From Acinetobacter vivianii (GTDB lineage: Bacteria > Pseudomonadota > Gammaproteobacteria > Pseudomonadales > Moraxellaceae): 64,000 nt of DNA. Both the position numbers and the translations under genes were made by a program. Location of the stretch: the NCBI RefSeq assembly GCF_014635885.1, contig NZ_BMDR01000004.1, positions 186,001 to 250,000 of the forward strand, in the 5' to 3' direction. The notes under the pieces are model-generated. The model saw nothing but the letters and a program-made list of their open reading frames with translations, was not told the DNA's origin and did no database searches. This document shows positions 35,712 to 45,076 of the stretch, piece after piece (the first letter of the stretch is position 1; every line of letters starts with the position of its first letter).

Positions 35712-36323
35712 ATGACCAAAAAAACGGAATTTGAACATGGCGGTGCCAGAGCTAATGCTGGACGAAAGGCCCAGTTCAGTGAACCAACAAAAGTGATTCG
35801 TGTACCTGAGTCTCAAGTAGATTTCATCAAAAACTGGTTACGGAATAATGTCAAAACAGGCTCACGTTCTGATTTGACCTCCTCATTGAAAATACAAAAT
35901 GTACAAGCCAATAATGATCGACTTTACCATATTCCGCTTGCAACGGAACGTGTTGCAGCGGGTTTTCCATCGCCTGCTCAGGATCATATTGAACAAGCAC
36001 TGGATTTAAATCAGTTTTTAATTCGTAATGAAAATTCTACTTTTATCGTTAAAGCAAATTCACTTTCAATGCTGGATGCGGGCATTGATATTGATGATCC
36101 TCTCGTGGTGGATCGCAGTTTATCTGCCAAATCGGGTGATATCGTTATCGCCTTAATTGACAATGACTTTACCGTAAAACGTTTAATGATTGATCATCAT
36201 TTCAATCCACCAAAAGTCTGGTTAAAAGCTGAGAATCCAGACTATCAGGATATTTATATTAGCGAAGGCCAAGAGCTACTGATCTGGGGTGTTGTGACTT
36301 ACAACCTGAAACCGATGAGATAA
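35712..36323 (+). CDS. umuD: UmuDAb-type LexA-like repressor / UmuD
   Basis: 203 residues, longer than E. coli UmuD (139). The N-terminal about 70 residues match the DNA-binding extension of Acinetobacter UmuDAb. The S24 peptidase features fall at the expected numbers: cleavage site A83-G84 (VAAGFPSP), nucleophile S119 (NSLSMLD) and base K156 (FTVKRL). It would self-cleave with RecA after DNA damage, regulating SOS genes and serving as a polymerase V subunit. umuC begins 4 bp after its stop. A TTGAA-type inverted repeat lies upstream. Confidence 0.9.
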   Translation: MTKKTEFEHGGARANAGRKAQFSEPTKVIRVPESQVDFIKNWLRNNVKTGSRSDLTSSLKIQNVQANNDRLYHIPLATERVAAGFPSPAQDHIEQALDLNQFLIRNENSTFIVKANSLSMLDAGIDIDDPLVVDRSLSAKSGDIVIALIDNDFTVKRLMIDHHFNPPKVWLKAENPDYQDIYISEGQELLIWGVVTYNLKPMR

Positions 36324-36327
36324 GCCG

Positions 36328-37626
36328 ATGAGCCTACCACAACGTATTTTTGCCTTGATTGATGTGAATAACTGCTATGTCAGTTGTGAGCGCGTGTTCA
36401 ATCCAAAGTTAGAAAATCGTCCTGTGGTGGTGCTGTCCAATAACGACGGCTGTGTGGTTTCCCGTTCTTATGAGGCCAAAAAACTCGGTATTAAAATGGC
36501 TGTACCCGTATTTCAGATTGAGGACATTATCCGGCAACATCAGGTTGAGGTGTTTTCCAGTAATTATGCCTTATATGCGGAAATGTCACGCCGTTTCATG
36601 AATATATTGGGTAATTTCGTCGATCCTTGTGAGCAGGAAATCTATTCGATAGATGAAAGTTTTCTGGAATTGACGGCCTATCAACATTGTTATGATTTAA
36701 GTGAATATGCCCAACAGATTATAGACACAATCAAAAAATGGTTGGGTATTCCATGTTGTATTGGGATTGGCTATTCCAAAACGCAGGCGAAACTTGCTAA
36801 TAATTTAGCCAAGAATCATGCCAGTTTTAACGGTGTCTGTAATATGGTGGCTGAAGATCCCTGTGTGATTGAGAGCTTGCTGGGAAATATGCCTGCTGGT
36901 GAAGTTTGGGGCGTGGGTCGCAAGATTCGGCAACGTCTGGAAAAAATGAATATTTACTCGGTTATGGATTTGGTACAAGCTGATCCCAAAATGATGGGAA
37001 AGTATTTTTCAGTGGTGATGGAAAATACGGTGAAAGAATTACAGGGTATGGCCTGTTTAGAAATTGAAGATGTGATCGCTGATCGTCAGCAAGTATTGAG
37101 TAGCCGTTCTTTTGGGCAGCCGATTGAAGATAAGAATAGCCTAAGTGGAGCTTTAACTGAATTTACCTTACGTGCGGTAGAACGGCTGAGGCAACAGAAC
37201 TTACTCTGTAAAGCGGTCGGGGTGAGTATCCGTACCAATCGCTTTAATAAAGAAAATTACTATCGTCCGTTTACGGTGGTGTATCTAGCTGACTATAGTG
37301 ATGATCGACTTGAGATCATGAAAGCAGTGCAACAAGGTCTAGACCGTATTTATCAGGCAGGACACCGCTATAAAAAAGCCGAAGTGATTTTACTGGATAT
37401 TATTCCGCAACGTAGTCACGCAGTCGATTTATTCCACGATACGGATGAGCTGATCGCCCGACGGAACCTGTCACTGGCCTTTGATGAGATCAATAAAAAA
37501 TTTGGTCGGGATGTCATGACTTTAGGCCGGTTAATTACGCCGCATGGACGAACATGGAGTATGACCCAGAATCATAAATCTCCCAGTTATTTGACCAAGT
37601 GGGATGAAGTTCTGAGAGTTTTATAA
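36328..37626 (+). CDS. umuC: Y-family DNA polymerase V catalytic subunit
   Basis: A 432-residue full-length UmuC. The catalytic carboxylates lie in [14 protein letters not shown] and [10 protein letters not shown], with the DinB-type little finger and a C-terminal extension following. It performs error-prone translesion synthesis with cleaved UmuD. It is 4 bp after umuD and certainly cotranscribed. The copy appears intact, unlike the truncated umuC described in A. baylyi. Confidence 0.93.
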   Translation: MSLPQRIFALIDVNNCYVSCERVFNPKLENRPVVVLSNNDGCVVSRSYEAKKLGIKMAVPVFQIEDIIRQHQVEVFSSNYALYAEMSRRFMNILGNFVDPCEQEIYSIDESFLELTAYQHCYDLSEYAQQIIDTIKKWLGIPCCIGIGYSKTQAKLANNLAKNHASFNGVCNMVAEDPCVIESLLGNMPAGEVWGVGRKIRQRLEKMNIYSVMDLVQADPKMMGKYFSVVMENTVKELQGMACLEIEDVIADRQQVLSSRSFGQPIEDKNSLSGALTEFTLRAVERLRQQNLLCKAVGVSIRTNRFNKENYYRPFTVVYLADYSDDRLEIMKAVQQGLDRIYQAGHRYKKAEVILLDIIPQRSHAVDLFHDTDELIARRNLSLAFDEINKKFGRDVMTLGRLITPHGRTWSMTQNHKSPSYLTKWDEVLRVL

Positions 37627-37788
37627 TATTTCTAATCGTAATCGGTATTACCAAATCCTTATATACTCTCTACCCCCAGCTTGATTAAGCTGAAAGTGAT
37701 ATCACGCAACGCACATTTCATAAATTAAAGTGCTTTAATATCAAATTATTGGTTCTGACTTAACGTTTTATTGGGATAGACACCTTGT

Positions 37789-38697
37789 ATGGCGATTTCT
37801 GTAGAAAGACATATACCGACCGAGCAACTGATTAACGCAATTGCACGTTTTACAGAGGTGCAGGGCGACCATGTCTCGGACATTCCACAGCTTTCATTTC
37901 ATAGTCGCAAACATCCGACAGACAGTGCGCATTGTATTTATAATCTAGGCATTGGCATAATTTTGCAGGGGCAGAAACAAGTCGTTATTGGGGATCAGGT
38001 CTATCAATGCTCAGAAGGGCAAAGTATGCTGACCACGATTGATCTGCCCGTTACTTCCCATATTGTTCAGGCTTCACCGCAGAAGCCCTTTTTAGCCGTT
38101 TTACTGTTACTTGATTTACAAATGGTGAATCAGGTGATTGCTGATATGCCTCAAGAATTATGGATGGAGTCAGAGCAGAATCATCCTTCATTTTCCGTGG
38201 AGTCGGTCGATGCAGCATTGGTGGATGCATTTTTGCGATTGGTGAAGGTGCTAGATGAACCAGTGATGATTCCTCATCTGGTTCCCCTGATTCAGAAAGA
38301 AATTATTGTGCGGGTACTCAATGGTCCGCATGGAATTTATTTACGGCAATTGGTGAAATCAGGTTCGGCACATCATAAAATCCATCAGGTGGTGAGCTGG
38401 CTCAAACATAACTATGTACAACCTATGCGTATGGATGATTTGGCGGATAAAGCGTTTATGAGTCCTTCGACTTTCAGGCAGCACTTTCGTGCTGTGACTG
38501 GCATGAGTCCCTTACAATATCAAAAGCAGCTACGTTTACAGGAAGCCCGACATTTGATGTTTAATCAGAATGTTGATGCAGGCCGGGCAGCGGGGCTGGT
38601 TGGTTATGAAAGTGCCTCACAATTTAGCCGTGAATATAGTCGTTTATTTGGGGAATCGCCCCAGCGGGATATTCAACGAATGCGACAAGGTTTATAG
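37789..38697 (+). CDS. AraC-family regulator 1 (AraC_N type)
   Basis: 302 residues. The N-terminal cupin-like ligand domain of the AraC_N type includes HCIYNLGIGIILQGQK and the GQSMLTTIDLPVTS segment. The C-terminal AraC HTH pair is DLADKAFMSPSTFRQHFRAVTG and RAAGLVGYESASQFSREYSRLFG. It is closest to the regulator at 41951, and the recognition helices are almost identical. E. coli YqhC, an aldehyde-responsive activator, has the same architecture. No AATAGGCAA box was found before this gene. It is first in a run of three AraC genes and their probable targets. Confidence 0.85.
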   Translation: MAISVERHIPTEQLINAIARFTEVQGDHVSDIPQLSFHSRKHPTDSAHCIYNLGIGIILQGQKQVVIGDQVYQCSEGQSMLTTIDLPVTSHIVQASPQKPFLAVLLLLDLQMVNQVIADMPQELWMESEQNHPSFSVESVDAALVDAFLRLVKVLDEPVMIPHLVPLIQKEIIVRVLNGPHGIYLRQLVKSGSAHHKIHQVVSWLKHNYVQPMRMDDLADKAFMSPSTFRQHFRAVTGMSPLQYQKQLRLQEARHLMFNQNVDAGRAAGLVGYESASQFSREYSRLFGESPQRDIQRMRQGL

Positions 38698-38754
38698 CTA
38701 TTTAACATAGGATAAGCCCTGTAACTTGAGAGATTTAAGTGGATAGGTTTTGCG

Positions 38755-39633
38755 ATGGATGAGTCCGATCAGATATCAGAACGAGTCAGAGGTTTAGCAC
38801 ATAGAGTCGATGGGCTGGTTCAAATCGAAGATTTCCAGACGGAAATTTCAGGATTCTCTTTGCATCGTCGTACCACCAAGCAGTCCATTCATTGTATCTA
38901 TGGACTTGGGTTAGGTATTGTGTTGCAGGGGCAAAAAGAGGTGCTTATCCGCGATAAAGTGTATCGTTATGGCGCTGGTCAAACGATGCTCACTACGATT
39001 GATTTGCCCGCCATTAGTCGCGTTACCCAAGCCTCTTATCATGAACCGTTTTTAGGAATGATGCTCGCACTGGATCTGAATCTGATTATTGAAACAGTGC
39101 AGGCATTGGATGAAGGGATAGAACTCAAAAATCTTCCTGCATTTTCCATTGAATCTATGGATCATGGATTGGCTGATGCGTTAACGCGTCTAGTCGGACT
39201 GATCGAGCAACCGACACTGGTTGAGCAACTCGCTCCACTGATCAAGCAAGAAATTATTATCCGTTTACTGGTTGGCGAACATGGGCGTTATTTGCGGAAT
39301 CTAGTGAAAGCAAAGGCTTCAAATCAGAATATTTTTAGTGTAATCCAATGGTTAAGAAATCACTTTCTTCAAGAAAACTGTATAGAAACTGCTTTCGAAC
39401 AGGCAAATATCAGTGCAGCGACATTGAGAAATCATTTTAAGCAAGTGACGGGTATGACACCGTTGCAATATCAAAAACAATTGAGATTGCAGGAGGCTCG
39501 AAAGCTGGTTTTATCGCAAGCCATGAATGTGCAGCAAATTGCTGATCTGGTTGGCTATGAGAGTCAGTCACAATTTACGCGTGAATATTCACGATTGTTC
39601 GGCAACAGTCCTCGTCAAGATTTACAGCATTAA
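38755..39633 (+). CDS. AraC-family regulator 2 (AraC_N type)
   Basis: 292 residues and the same two-domain plan as regulators 1 and 3, with the shared HCIYGLGLGIVLQGQK. Its first HTH is more divergent (QANISAATLRNHFKQVTG). Its second is still close (IADLVGYESQSQFTREYSRLFG). AGG is 7 nt before ATG 38755. It is 57 bp after regulator 1 and 122 bp before the first hydrolase, whose promoter carries paired AATAGGCAA boxes. It is a good candidate for binding them. Confidence 0.85.
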   Translation: MDESDQISERVRGLAHRVDGLVQIEDFQTEISGFSLHRRTTKQSIHCIYGLGLGIVLQGQKEVLIRDKVYRYGAGQTMLTTIDLPAISRVTQASYHEPFLGMMLALDLNLIIETVQALDEGIELKNLPAFSIESMDHGLADALTRLVGLIEQPTLVEQLAPLIKQEIIIRLLVGEHGRYLRNLVKAKASNQNIFSVIQWLRNHFLQENCIETAFEQANISAATLRNHFKQVTGMTPLQYQKQLRLQEARKLVLSQAMNVQQIADLVGYESQSQFTREYSRLFGNSPRQDLQH

Positions 39634-39641
39634 ATCCTCAA

Positions 39642-39698
39642 AATAGGCAAACAATCTTCAAGAATAGGCAACTTTGATTTGTAGCAAGTCTCTAAACT
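39642..39698 (+). promoter_or_regulatory. paired AATAGGCAA boxes and -10 of hydrolase 1
   Basis: AATAGGCAA at 39642-39650 and 39663-39671 are exactly 21 bp apart (two helical turns). TAAACT at 39693-39698 begins 22 bp after the proximal box and is the likely -10. The proximal box covers the -35 position, as in class II activation by AraC proteins. The same layout recurs at 42952-43008 and, inverted, at 47776-47832. Confidence 0.75.
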
Positions 39699-39755
39699 GA
39701 TCACATCAGCAAAGACTTCTTTGTTTACTATTTCCGACATTCAAGAGGTGATGAA

Positions 39756-40670
39756 ATGGAAGCAGTTAAAATCAAAAATACCTATTGGGATATTGCCGCA
39801 GATCTATATTTTCCCCCTGCATTTGATCAAAACAAAAAATATCCAGCCATTATCAGTGCACATCCAATTGGCAGTTGCAAAGAACAAACCTCAGGCAATG
39901 TGTATGGTGAAGCCCTCGCCAAAGCTGGTTTTGTGGTGATTGCATTTGATGCAAGCTTTCAGGGTGAAAGTGGTGGAGAGCCTCGCTATATTGAAGATCC
40001 ATCGCTACGTGTTGAAGACTTTCGCGTTGTGGTTGATTATCTGGTTACACTGGACTATATCGATGAAAACCGAATTGGTGTCTTAGGCATTTGTGGTGGC
40101 GGTGGTTACTCGATCAATGCCGCTATGACCGAACGCCGTATTAAAGCAGTAGGAACGATTACAGGCGCAAATTATGGTCGTGTTATGCGTGAAGCCAGCG
40201 CTGGTAATCCGATTGCATTTTTAGAAGCTATTGCAGCACAAAGAACGGCTGAGGCCAGAGGCGCAGCGCTTCGAGTCGATCAGGGTCTCTATCCAACGGT
40301 AGAAGCTGCAAAAGCCGATCATGCCGATATTGATCCTTTAGAAGCAACTGAATATTACCGTACGGCACGTGGTGAAAAACCGAATGGCGTAAATAAAACA
40401 TTGTTCTCTCACAATGCAGTTGCTGTTGGCTGGGATGCATTCCATCTGGCAGAAATTTTATTAACTCAACCTTTGATGGTTGTGGTGGGAAGTAAGCCAG
40501 GTGGTTTTGGTGCATATCGTGATGGTTTTGAAATTATCAATCGTGCGGCATCGACCAATAAAGAACTGGTTGTGGTTGAAGGTTGGTCGCATTACGACTT
40601 ATATGACAAGCCTGAACCCGTCAAGATTGCGCTAGATAAGCTGATTCCATTCTATCAGGCCAATCTTTAA
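39756..40670 (+). CDS. alpha/beta hydrolase 1 (DLH-like, Cys nucleophile)
   Basis: A 304-residue cytoplasmic alpha/beta hydrolase of the dienelactone hydrolase/YcjY type. The nucleophile elbow is GICGGGG, giving cysteine in place of serine. The C-terminal histidine is in EGWSHYDLYDKPE. Strand 1 ends in SAHPIGSCKEQTSGNVYG, nearly identical in the paralogue at 43084. GAGGTG is well placed before ATG 39756. It would cleave an ester or lactone of unknown identity. Expression is probably driven by the paired-box promoter upstream. Confidence 0.82.
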   Translation: MEAVKIKNTYWDIAADLYFPPAFDQNKKYPAIISAHPIGSCKEQTSGNVYGEALAKAGFVVIAFDASFQGESGGEPRYIEDPSLRVEDFRVVVDYLVTLDYIDENRIGVLGICGGGGYSINAAMTERRIKAVGTITGANYGRVMREASAGNPIAFLEAIAAQRTAEARGAALRVDQGLYPTVEAAKADHADIDPLEATEYYRTARGEKPNGVNKTLFSHNAVAVGWDAFHLAEILLTQPLMVVVGSKPGGFGAYRDGFEIINRAASTNKELVVVEGWSHYDLYDKPEPVKIALDKLIPFYQANL

Positions 40671-40762
40671 TTCTGATTTTTGATTTTATTCTCGCTATTT
40701 GGAGTTGGTCAGGTTGCTGGCCAACTTACTACTTCTGAAAAATCCCCAATTCAATATGAATA

Positions 40763-41920
40763 ATGGTGTCCTCCGTGAATTCTAAATTATTCCAGCCCTT
40801 TCAACTAACTTCAGCATTGAGTTTGCGTAATCGAATCGTTATGGCACCGATGACCACATGGTCGGCAAATGATGACGGTACTATTTCAACTCAGGAACTT
40901 GAATACATGCGTGAGCGTGTTAAAGGCGTGGGCTTGGTGATTACAGGTTGTACACATGTACAGGAGAGCGGACTTGGGTTTACCCGTGAATTTGCTGGTT
41001 TTGATGATCAGTTCACACCAAGTCTGGTGCAATTGGCCCAAGCGGCTAAAAGTGGTGGTGCACCCGCCATCTTGCAGATTTTTCATGCAGGCATCAAAGC
41101 CATTCCTGACCTGATTCCTGATGCCGATATTGTGAGCGCCAGTGCTGTCGCCATTAGCGCAGGCCCATTTAAACATCAGCAGCTTGCTAGTCGCGCATTG
41201 TCACATGATGAAGTTTTACAGTTAATCCGTGCTTTTGGTGAGGCGACGCGTCGGGCGATAGAGGCTGGATTTGATGGCGTTGAACTGCATGGTGCGCATG
41301 GCTTTATGATTCAGAATTTCTTTTCGCCTTTGTATAACCGGCGTGACGATGCATGGGGTGGTTCATTGGAGAGGCGGATGGCGTTTCCGCTAGCCGTTGT
41401 AGGGGAAGTGAAGCGCATTATTCGGGAACATGCGCAACGTCCTTTTGCTTTGGGATATCGTATTTCTGTTGAGGAATATGAGGACAGCGGTTTAGAGATT
41501 ACCGATAGTCTGGCGCTGATGGATCAGTTAATTGCCGATGGTGTTGATTATTTGCATGTGTCATTAACCGATGTGTTACACGCTGTTCCTAAACACAATC
41601 TTGAGCAGCAGTTGACCATTCAACAGGTCTTGCAACGCGTTGCGAATCGTATTCCTGTGATTGCCGCAGGTTTGTTACGCACACCGCAGCAGGCCGAACA
41701 GGCTTTGGATTTAGGTTTACCACTCATTGCCATTGGTAAAGCATTAGTCATGAATCCGAACTGGGTTGAGCTGGTCCAGCAGGGGCGATACGACGAAATT
41801 ACGGTGGAACTCAATTCTGCTGATGTCCCTTATTTGAGTATTCCAGATCATTTATGGCAGGAAATACAGGTACGAGAAGGTTGGTTCAAGCTCTATCAGG
41901 CTAAAGCAAAGCAAGCTTGA
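40763..41920 (+). CDS. old-yellow-enzyme family NADH:flavin oxidoreductase
   Basis: A 385-residue FMN-dependent reductase. Visible features are RNRIVMAPMTTWSAN (FMN-binding start), GFDGVELHGAHGFMIQNFFSPLYNRRDD (substrate and FMN residues), GGSLERRM, and the C-terminal barrel end VIAAGLLRTPQQAEQAL. It reduces activated alkenes such as enones or related electrophiles. It is 92 bp after hydrolase 1 without a box of its own, so probably in the same transcript. ATG 40763 lacks a clear ribosome site, and GTG 40775 is an alternative. Confidence 0.85.
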   Translation: MVSSVNSKLFQPFQLTSALSLRNRIVMAPMTTWSANDDGTISTQELEYMRERVKGVGLVITGCTHVQESGLGFTREFAGFDDQFTPSLVQLAQAAKSGGAPAILQIFHAGIKAIPDLIPDADIVSASAVAISAGPFKHQQLASRALSHDEVLQLIRAFGEATRRAIEAGFDGVELHGAHGFMIQNFFSPLYNRRDDAWGGSLERRMAFPLAVVGEVKRIIREHAQRPFALGYRISVEEYEDSGLEITDSLALMDQLIADGVDYLHVSLTDVLHAVPKHNLEQQLTIQQVLQRVANRIPVIAAGLLRTPQQAEQALDLGLPLIAIGKALVMNPNWVELVQQGRYDEITVELNSADVPYLSIPDHLWQEIQVREGWFKLYQAKAKQA

Positions 41921-41950
41921 GGCGTGTTTAGGTGGAGGCAGGAGAGTATG

Positions 41951-42844
41951 ATGTTTCATGAAGATAAGAATGAGGTGATGACGGCTCTAGTGCAGGCAGT
42001 CAACCAGCTCATTACAACGGATGGCGATCATCAAACCGCGATTCCTGCCTTGTCCTTGCATCGCCGTTCTGAACCGGAAGCGACTCATTGTATTTACCAG
42101 CTCGGATTAGGCATGGTGTTACAGGGTGAGAAACAAATCATTGTGGGACAGCAGATTCTGACCTATACCGCTGGACAGTCGATGTTGACCACAATTGATA
42201 TTCCTGTGATTAGTCATACACGAAATAGTATAAAACATCAGCCTTTTCTTGGGTTGATGTTACAGCTGGATCTACAACTGATTCGGGAAATGGTTGCCGA
42301 GATGGGACAGGAGCATTTGAATGAACAGGTTTATCCTTCATTTGGTGTTCAAACGATTGATTATGCATTACTTGAGACCATTCAGCGCTTAGTGAATTTG
42401 TTGAATGAGCCTGTTCTATTGCCACAGCTTTATCCAATCTTGCAACAAGAGATTATGATCCGTTTGCTCACTGGGGTTAATGCTATTTATTTACGCCAGT
42501 TGATCAAGACAGGTTCCGTCAGTCAGAAGATTGCCAAGGCTGTGACATGGTTAAAGCAGAATTTTGTGCAGGCAGTTCGGATGGATGATCTAGCAGAGCA
42601 GGCTTATATGAGTCCTTCCACGTTTAGACAGCATTTCCGTGAAATTACAGGAATGAGTCCGTTACAGTATCAAAAGCAATTGCGCTTACAAGAAGCACGG
42701 CATTTGATGTTGAATCAACATCTGGATGTTGGACATGCGGCTGGATTGGTCGGTTATGAAAGTGCCTCACAATTTAGCCGTGAATATTCACGATTGTTTG
42801 GTAATGCACCGCAAAGAGATATTCAGGACTTACAACTGATTTAA
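41951..42844 (+). CDS. AraC-family regulator 3 (AraC_N type)
   Basis: 297 residues and a close paralogue of regulator 1 (SPSTFRQHFREITGMSPLQYQKQLRLQEARHLM and GYESASQFSREYSRLFG). It has the conserved HCIYQLGLGMVLQGEK cysteine. The frame is open from GTG 41924, but AGGAG is 6 nt before ATG 41951. It is 30 bp after the flavin oxidoreductase, so it is probably cotranscribed with hydrolase 1 and that reductase. A terminator follows at 42873. Confidence 0.85.
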   Translation: MFHEDKNEVMTALVQAVNQLITTDGDHQTAIPALSLHRRSEPEATHCIYQLGLGMVLQGEKQIIVGQQILTYTAGQSMLTTIDIPVISHTRNSIKHQPFLGLMLQLDLQLIREMVAEMGQEHLNEQVYPSFGVQTIDYALLETIQRLVNLLNEPVLLPQLYPILQQEIMIRLLTGVNAIYLRQLIKTGSVSQKIAKAVTWLKQNFVQAVRMDDLAEQAYMSPSTFRQHFREITGMSPLQYQKQLRLQEARHLMLNQHLDVGHAAGLVGYESASQFSREYSRLFGNAPQRDIQDLQLI

Positions 42845-42872
42845 AGAGTTTAATGCTTGAGAAGATGAGGGG

Positions 42873-42901
42873 CTAGCGTACTAGGTGGCGCTAGTTTTTT
42901 T
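42873..42901 (+). terminator. terminator after AraC regulator 3
   Basis: CTAGCG pairs with CGCTAG across a 10-nt loop, followed by seven T. Confidence 0.8.
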
Positions 42902-42951
42902 ATATCTGATTGAAACTCATGACAAAATATTGAATAAGTATGAATAAATAA

Positions 42952-43008
42952 AATAGGCAAATATCCCGTCAAAATAGGCAATTTAAACAGGTTTTACAAT
43001 TCTATACT
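42952..43008 (+). promoter_or_regulatory. paired AATAGGCAA boxes and -10 of hydrolase 2
   Basis: AATAGGCAA at 42952-42960 and 42973-42981, again 21 bp apart. TATACT at 43003-43008 starts 22 bp after the proximal box. The two boxes and all spacings are identical to those before hydrolase 1, while the sequence between differs. Confidence 0.78.
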
Positions 43009-43083
43009 CATTGCATGAAAAGCAAAAATCCAGTCTAAAAAACGGATTATCGTTATACGTAATCATCTGGTGAGGTACTTAAC

Positions 43084-44010
43084 ATGCAAGCAGTTCAATA
43101 TAAAAATTTGGCATGGGAATCGGCAGCAAATATTTTATTCCCCAATGATTTTGATCGCAGTAAGAAATATCCTGCGATTGTCAGCGTTCATCCCATCGGA
43201 AGCTGTAAAGAACAAACCTCAGGCAATGTGTATGGTCAAGCCTTAGCGGAAGCTGGTTTTGTAGTTTTAGTGCTGGATGCCTCTTTTCAGGGAGAAAGCG
43301 GTGGAGAACCACGTTTTATCGAAAACCCATACCATCGAGTTGAAGACATTCGCTATGCCGTGGATTATCTGGTGACACAAGAGTTCGTGGATGAAAACCG
43401 TATTGGTGCATTAGGCGTTTGTGGTGGCGGTGCTTATGTGCTAAATGCGGCATTAACTGAACGTCGTCTCAAAGCGATTACCTCAATTACAGGAGTAAAT
43501 TTTGGTCGGATGATGCGCGAAGGCTATGGCGGTACAGGGCTGGCTTTAATTGATGGTCTTGAGACTATTGCACAACAACGTAGCGCTGAAGCGCGTGGTG
43601 CGGCACACTTGGTCAATGATTTTCTTCCTGCTTCAGTGGAGGCGGGTAAACAAGCAGGGATCACCGATATTGATCCTTTAGAAGCAACGGATTACTACAA
43701 AACGTCACGAGGGCAACAGCCGAATGGTGCAACCCGTGCTTTGTTCTCGCGAATGAGTGTGGCATTGGGCTGGGATGCATTTCATTTATCAGAAATATTG
43801 CTTACTCAACCGATTTTGGTCGTGATTGGAGATAAACTAGGTGCGTTTGGTGCTTATCGGGATGGCTATGAAATTTTTAATCGTGCCGCCTCAAAGCAGA
43901 AAGAACTTTTGGTTTTGGAAAATACATCGCACTATGAATTGTATGATCAGCCAGAGTCTGTAGCGAAAGCTTTAGAAAAAGTCATTCCGTTTTTTAAACA
44001 ACACCTTTAA
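43084..44010 (+). CDS. alpha/beta hydrolase 2 (DLH-like, Cys nucleophile)
   Basis: 308 residues and a clear paralogue of the hydrolase at 39756: SVHPIGSCKEQTSGNVYGQALAEAGFV and LDASFQGESGGEPRF are shared. The elbow is GVCGGGAY with cysteine as nucleophile, and the histidine is in ENTSHYELYDQPE. GAGG lies before ATG 43084. It is transcribed alone from its own paired-box promoter and closed by a bidirectional terminator. The substrate is unknown. Confidence 0.82.
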   Translation: MQAVQYKNLAWESAANILFPNDFDRSKKYPAIVSVHPIGSCKEQTSGNVYGQALAEAGFVVLVLDASFQGESGGEPRFIENPYHRVEDIRYAVDYLVTQEFVDENRIGALGVCGGGAYVLNAALTERRLKAITSITGVNFGRMMREGYGGTGLALIDGLETIAQQRSAEARGAAHLVNDFLPASVEAGKQAGITDIDPLEATDYYKTSRGQQPNGATRALFSRMSVALGWDAFHLSEILLTQPILVVIGDKLGAFGAYRDGYEIFNRAASKQKELLVLENTSHYELYDQPESVAKALEKVIPFFKQHL

Positions 44011-44024
44011 TCCTTGCGTGAAGC

Positions 44025-44053
44025 AAAAAAGACAGGTTTATCCTGTCTTTTTT
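44025..44053. terminator. bidirectional terminator
   Basis: AAAAAAGACAGG pairs with CCTGTCTTTTTT across a 5-nt loop, between hydrolase 2 and the convergent LysR gene. Confidence 0.88.
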
Positions 44054-44065
44054 ATGGCAGCTTGC

Positions 44066-44977
44066 TTAGATTGGCGTGGTCAGTTGCTGCGGTAAGCAGT
44101 CGACGAATTCATCAATAGCCAAGCGAGTCTTGAGCGGCATATAAGGCGAGTTTGGCCATACCACATGGATCGGGAAATATATACTCGAGTAATTTTCCAA
44201 GACTTGTAGCAAAGTACCGTCATGGAGTTCGGTATGGATGAGCCAGTCGGGTAACCATGCAATGCCATGATGTGATAAAGCCGTCTTTTTAATGGCTTGC
44301 ATATCATTGAGCATAAATTTGGCCTTGGGCTTTAGGGAGTAAGCTTGTTTATTTTCATCCTGTAAATACCACTTTTGTAGATGGCCCGAATAAGAGTAGC
44401 CGATGGTGGTATGTTGCTGTAGATCGTCCAGTGTATTTACTGGGCCGGAGCGTTTTAGATATTCGGGTGTCGCACAAAGTAACATGCGATGATCCCCAAG
44501 TTTCCTTGCCACTAAATGAGTGGTATCTGGCAATGTCCCAATACGGATGGCCAGATCAAAACCATCATCAACCAAGTCCACAGTCCGGTCATTTAAAGAA
44601 AGCTCAACTTGTAAGTCTGGATGTTGTTGAGCAAGGTTAACCATCAAGGGCGCAATATAGAGTTGCCCAAACAGTGCAGGGGCTGAAATTCTTAACAGAC
44701 CTGTGGCACTGATTTTACCTTGATCCAGCAAGGTTTCCGCTGTGGTGATTTCTGTTAAGGCCCGACGACTGTGTTCATAAAATAAGGTGCCTTCAGCAGT
44801 TAAGCTTAATGTGCGGGTGGTGCGTTTAAATAAAGAGACACCAAGACGATCTTCCAGACGGGCAATGCTTTTGCTGACCGCTGAACGGGTCAGATGTAAT
44901 TGTTCTGCGGCATTGGAAAAGCTACCAGCTTCAACAACGGCGACAAAGATTGAAATCGTGCTGAGTTCTGTTTGCAT
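44066..44977 (-). CDS. LysR-family regulator of the azoreductase
   Basis: 303 residues from ATG 44977 (MQTELSTISIFVAVVEAGSFSNAAEQLHLTRSAVSKSIARLEDRLG), a standard LysR HTH with an effector domain of the DsdC/PgrR-like kind (ATGLLRISAPALFGQLYIAPLM). The frame continues to 45019, but the extra 14 residues are not LysR-like. It is divergent from the azoreductase at 45077 across 99 bp that carries a dyad at 45012-45023, so the pair is probably a regulator and its target. Confidence 0.83.
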   Translation of the reverse strand: MQTELSTISIFVAVVEAGSFSNAAEQLHLTRSAVSKSIARLEDRLGVSLFKRTTRTLSLTAEGTLFYEHSRRALTEITTAETLLDQGKISATGLLRISAPALFGQLYIAPLMVNLAQQHPDLQVELSLNDRTVDLVDDGFDLAIRIGTLPDTTHLVARKLGDHRMLLCATPEYLKRSGPVNTLDDLQQHTTIGYSYSGHLQKWYLQDENKQAYSLKPKAKFMLNDMQAIKKTALSHHGIAWLPDWLIHTELHDGTLLQVLENYSSIYFPIHVVWPNSPYMPLKTRLAIDEFVDCLPQQLTTPI

Positions 44978-45011
44978 TATTGTAGAGTTTTTGGAATCAA
45001 TTTTATGAAAT

Positions 45012-45040
45012 AGTATCACTACTGGTGAATAAAATATAGT
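45012..45040 (+). promoter_or_regulatory. LysR dyad and azoR promoter
   Basis: AGTA-N4-TACT at 45012-45023 overlaps the -35 position of a TATAGT -10 box at 45035-45040. It lies between the divergent LysR and azoreductase genes. Confidence 0.45.
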
Positions 45041-45076
45041 AGTAAGATGACGACATCAAAGATATAGAGAACAAAC

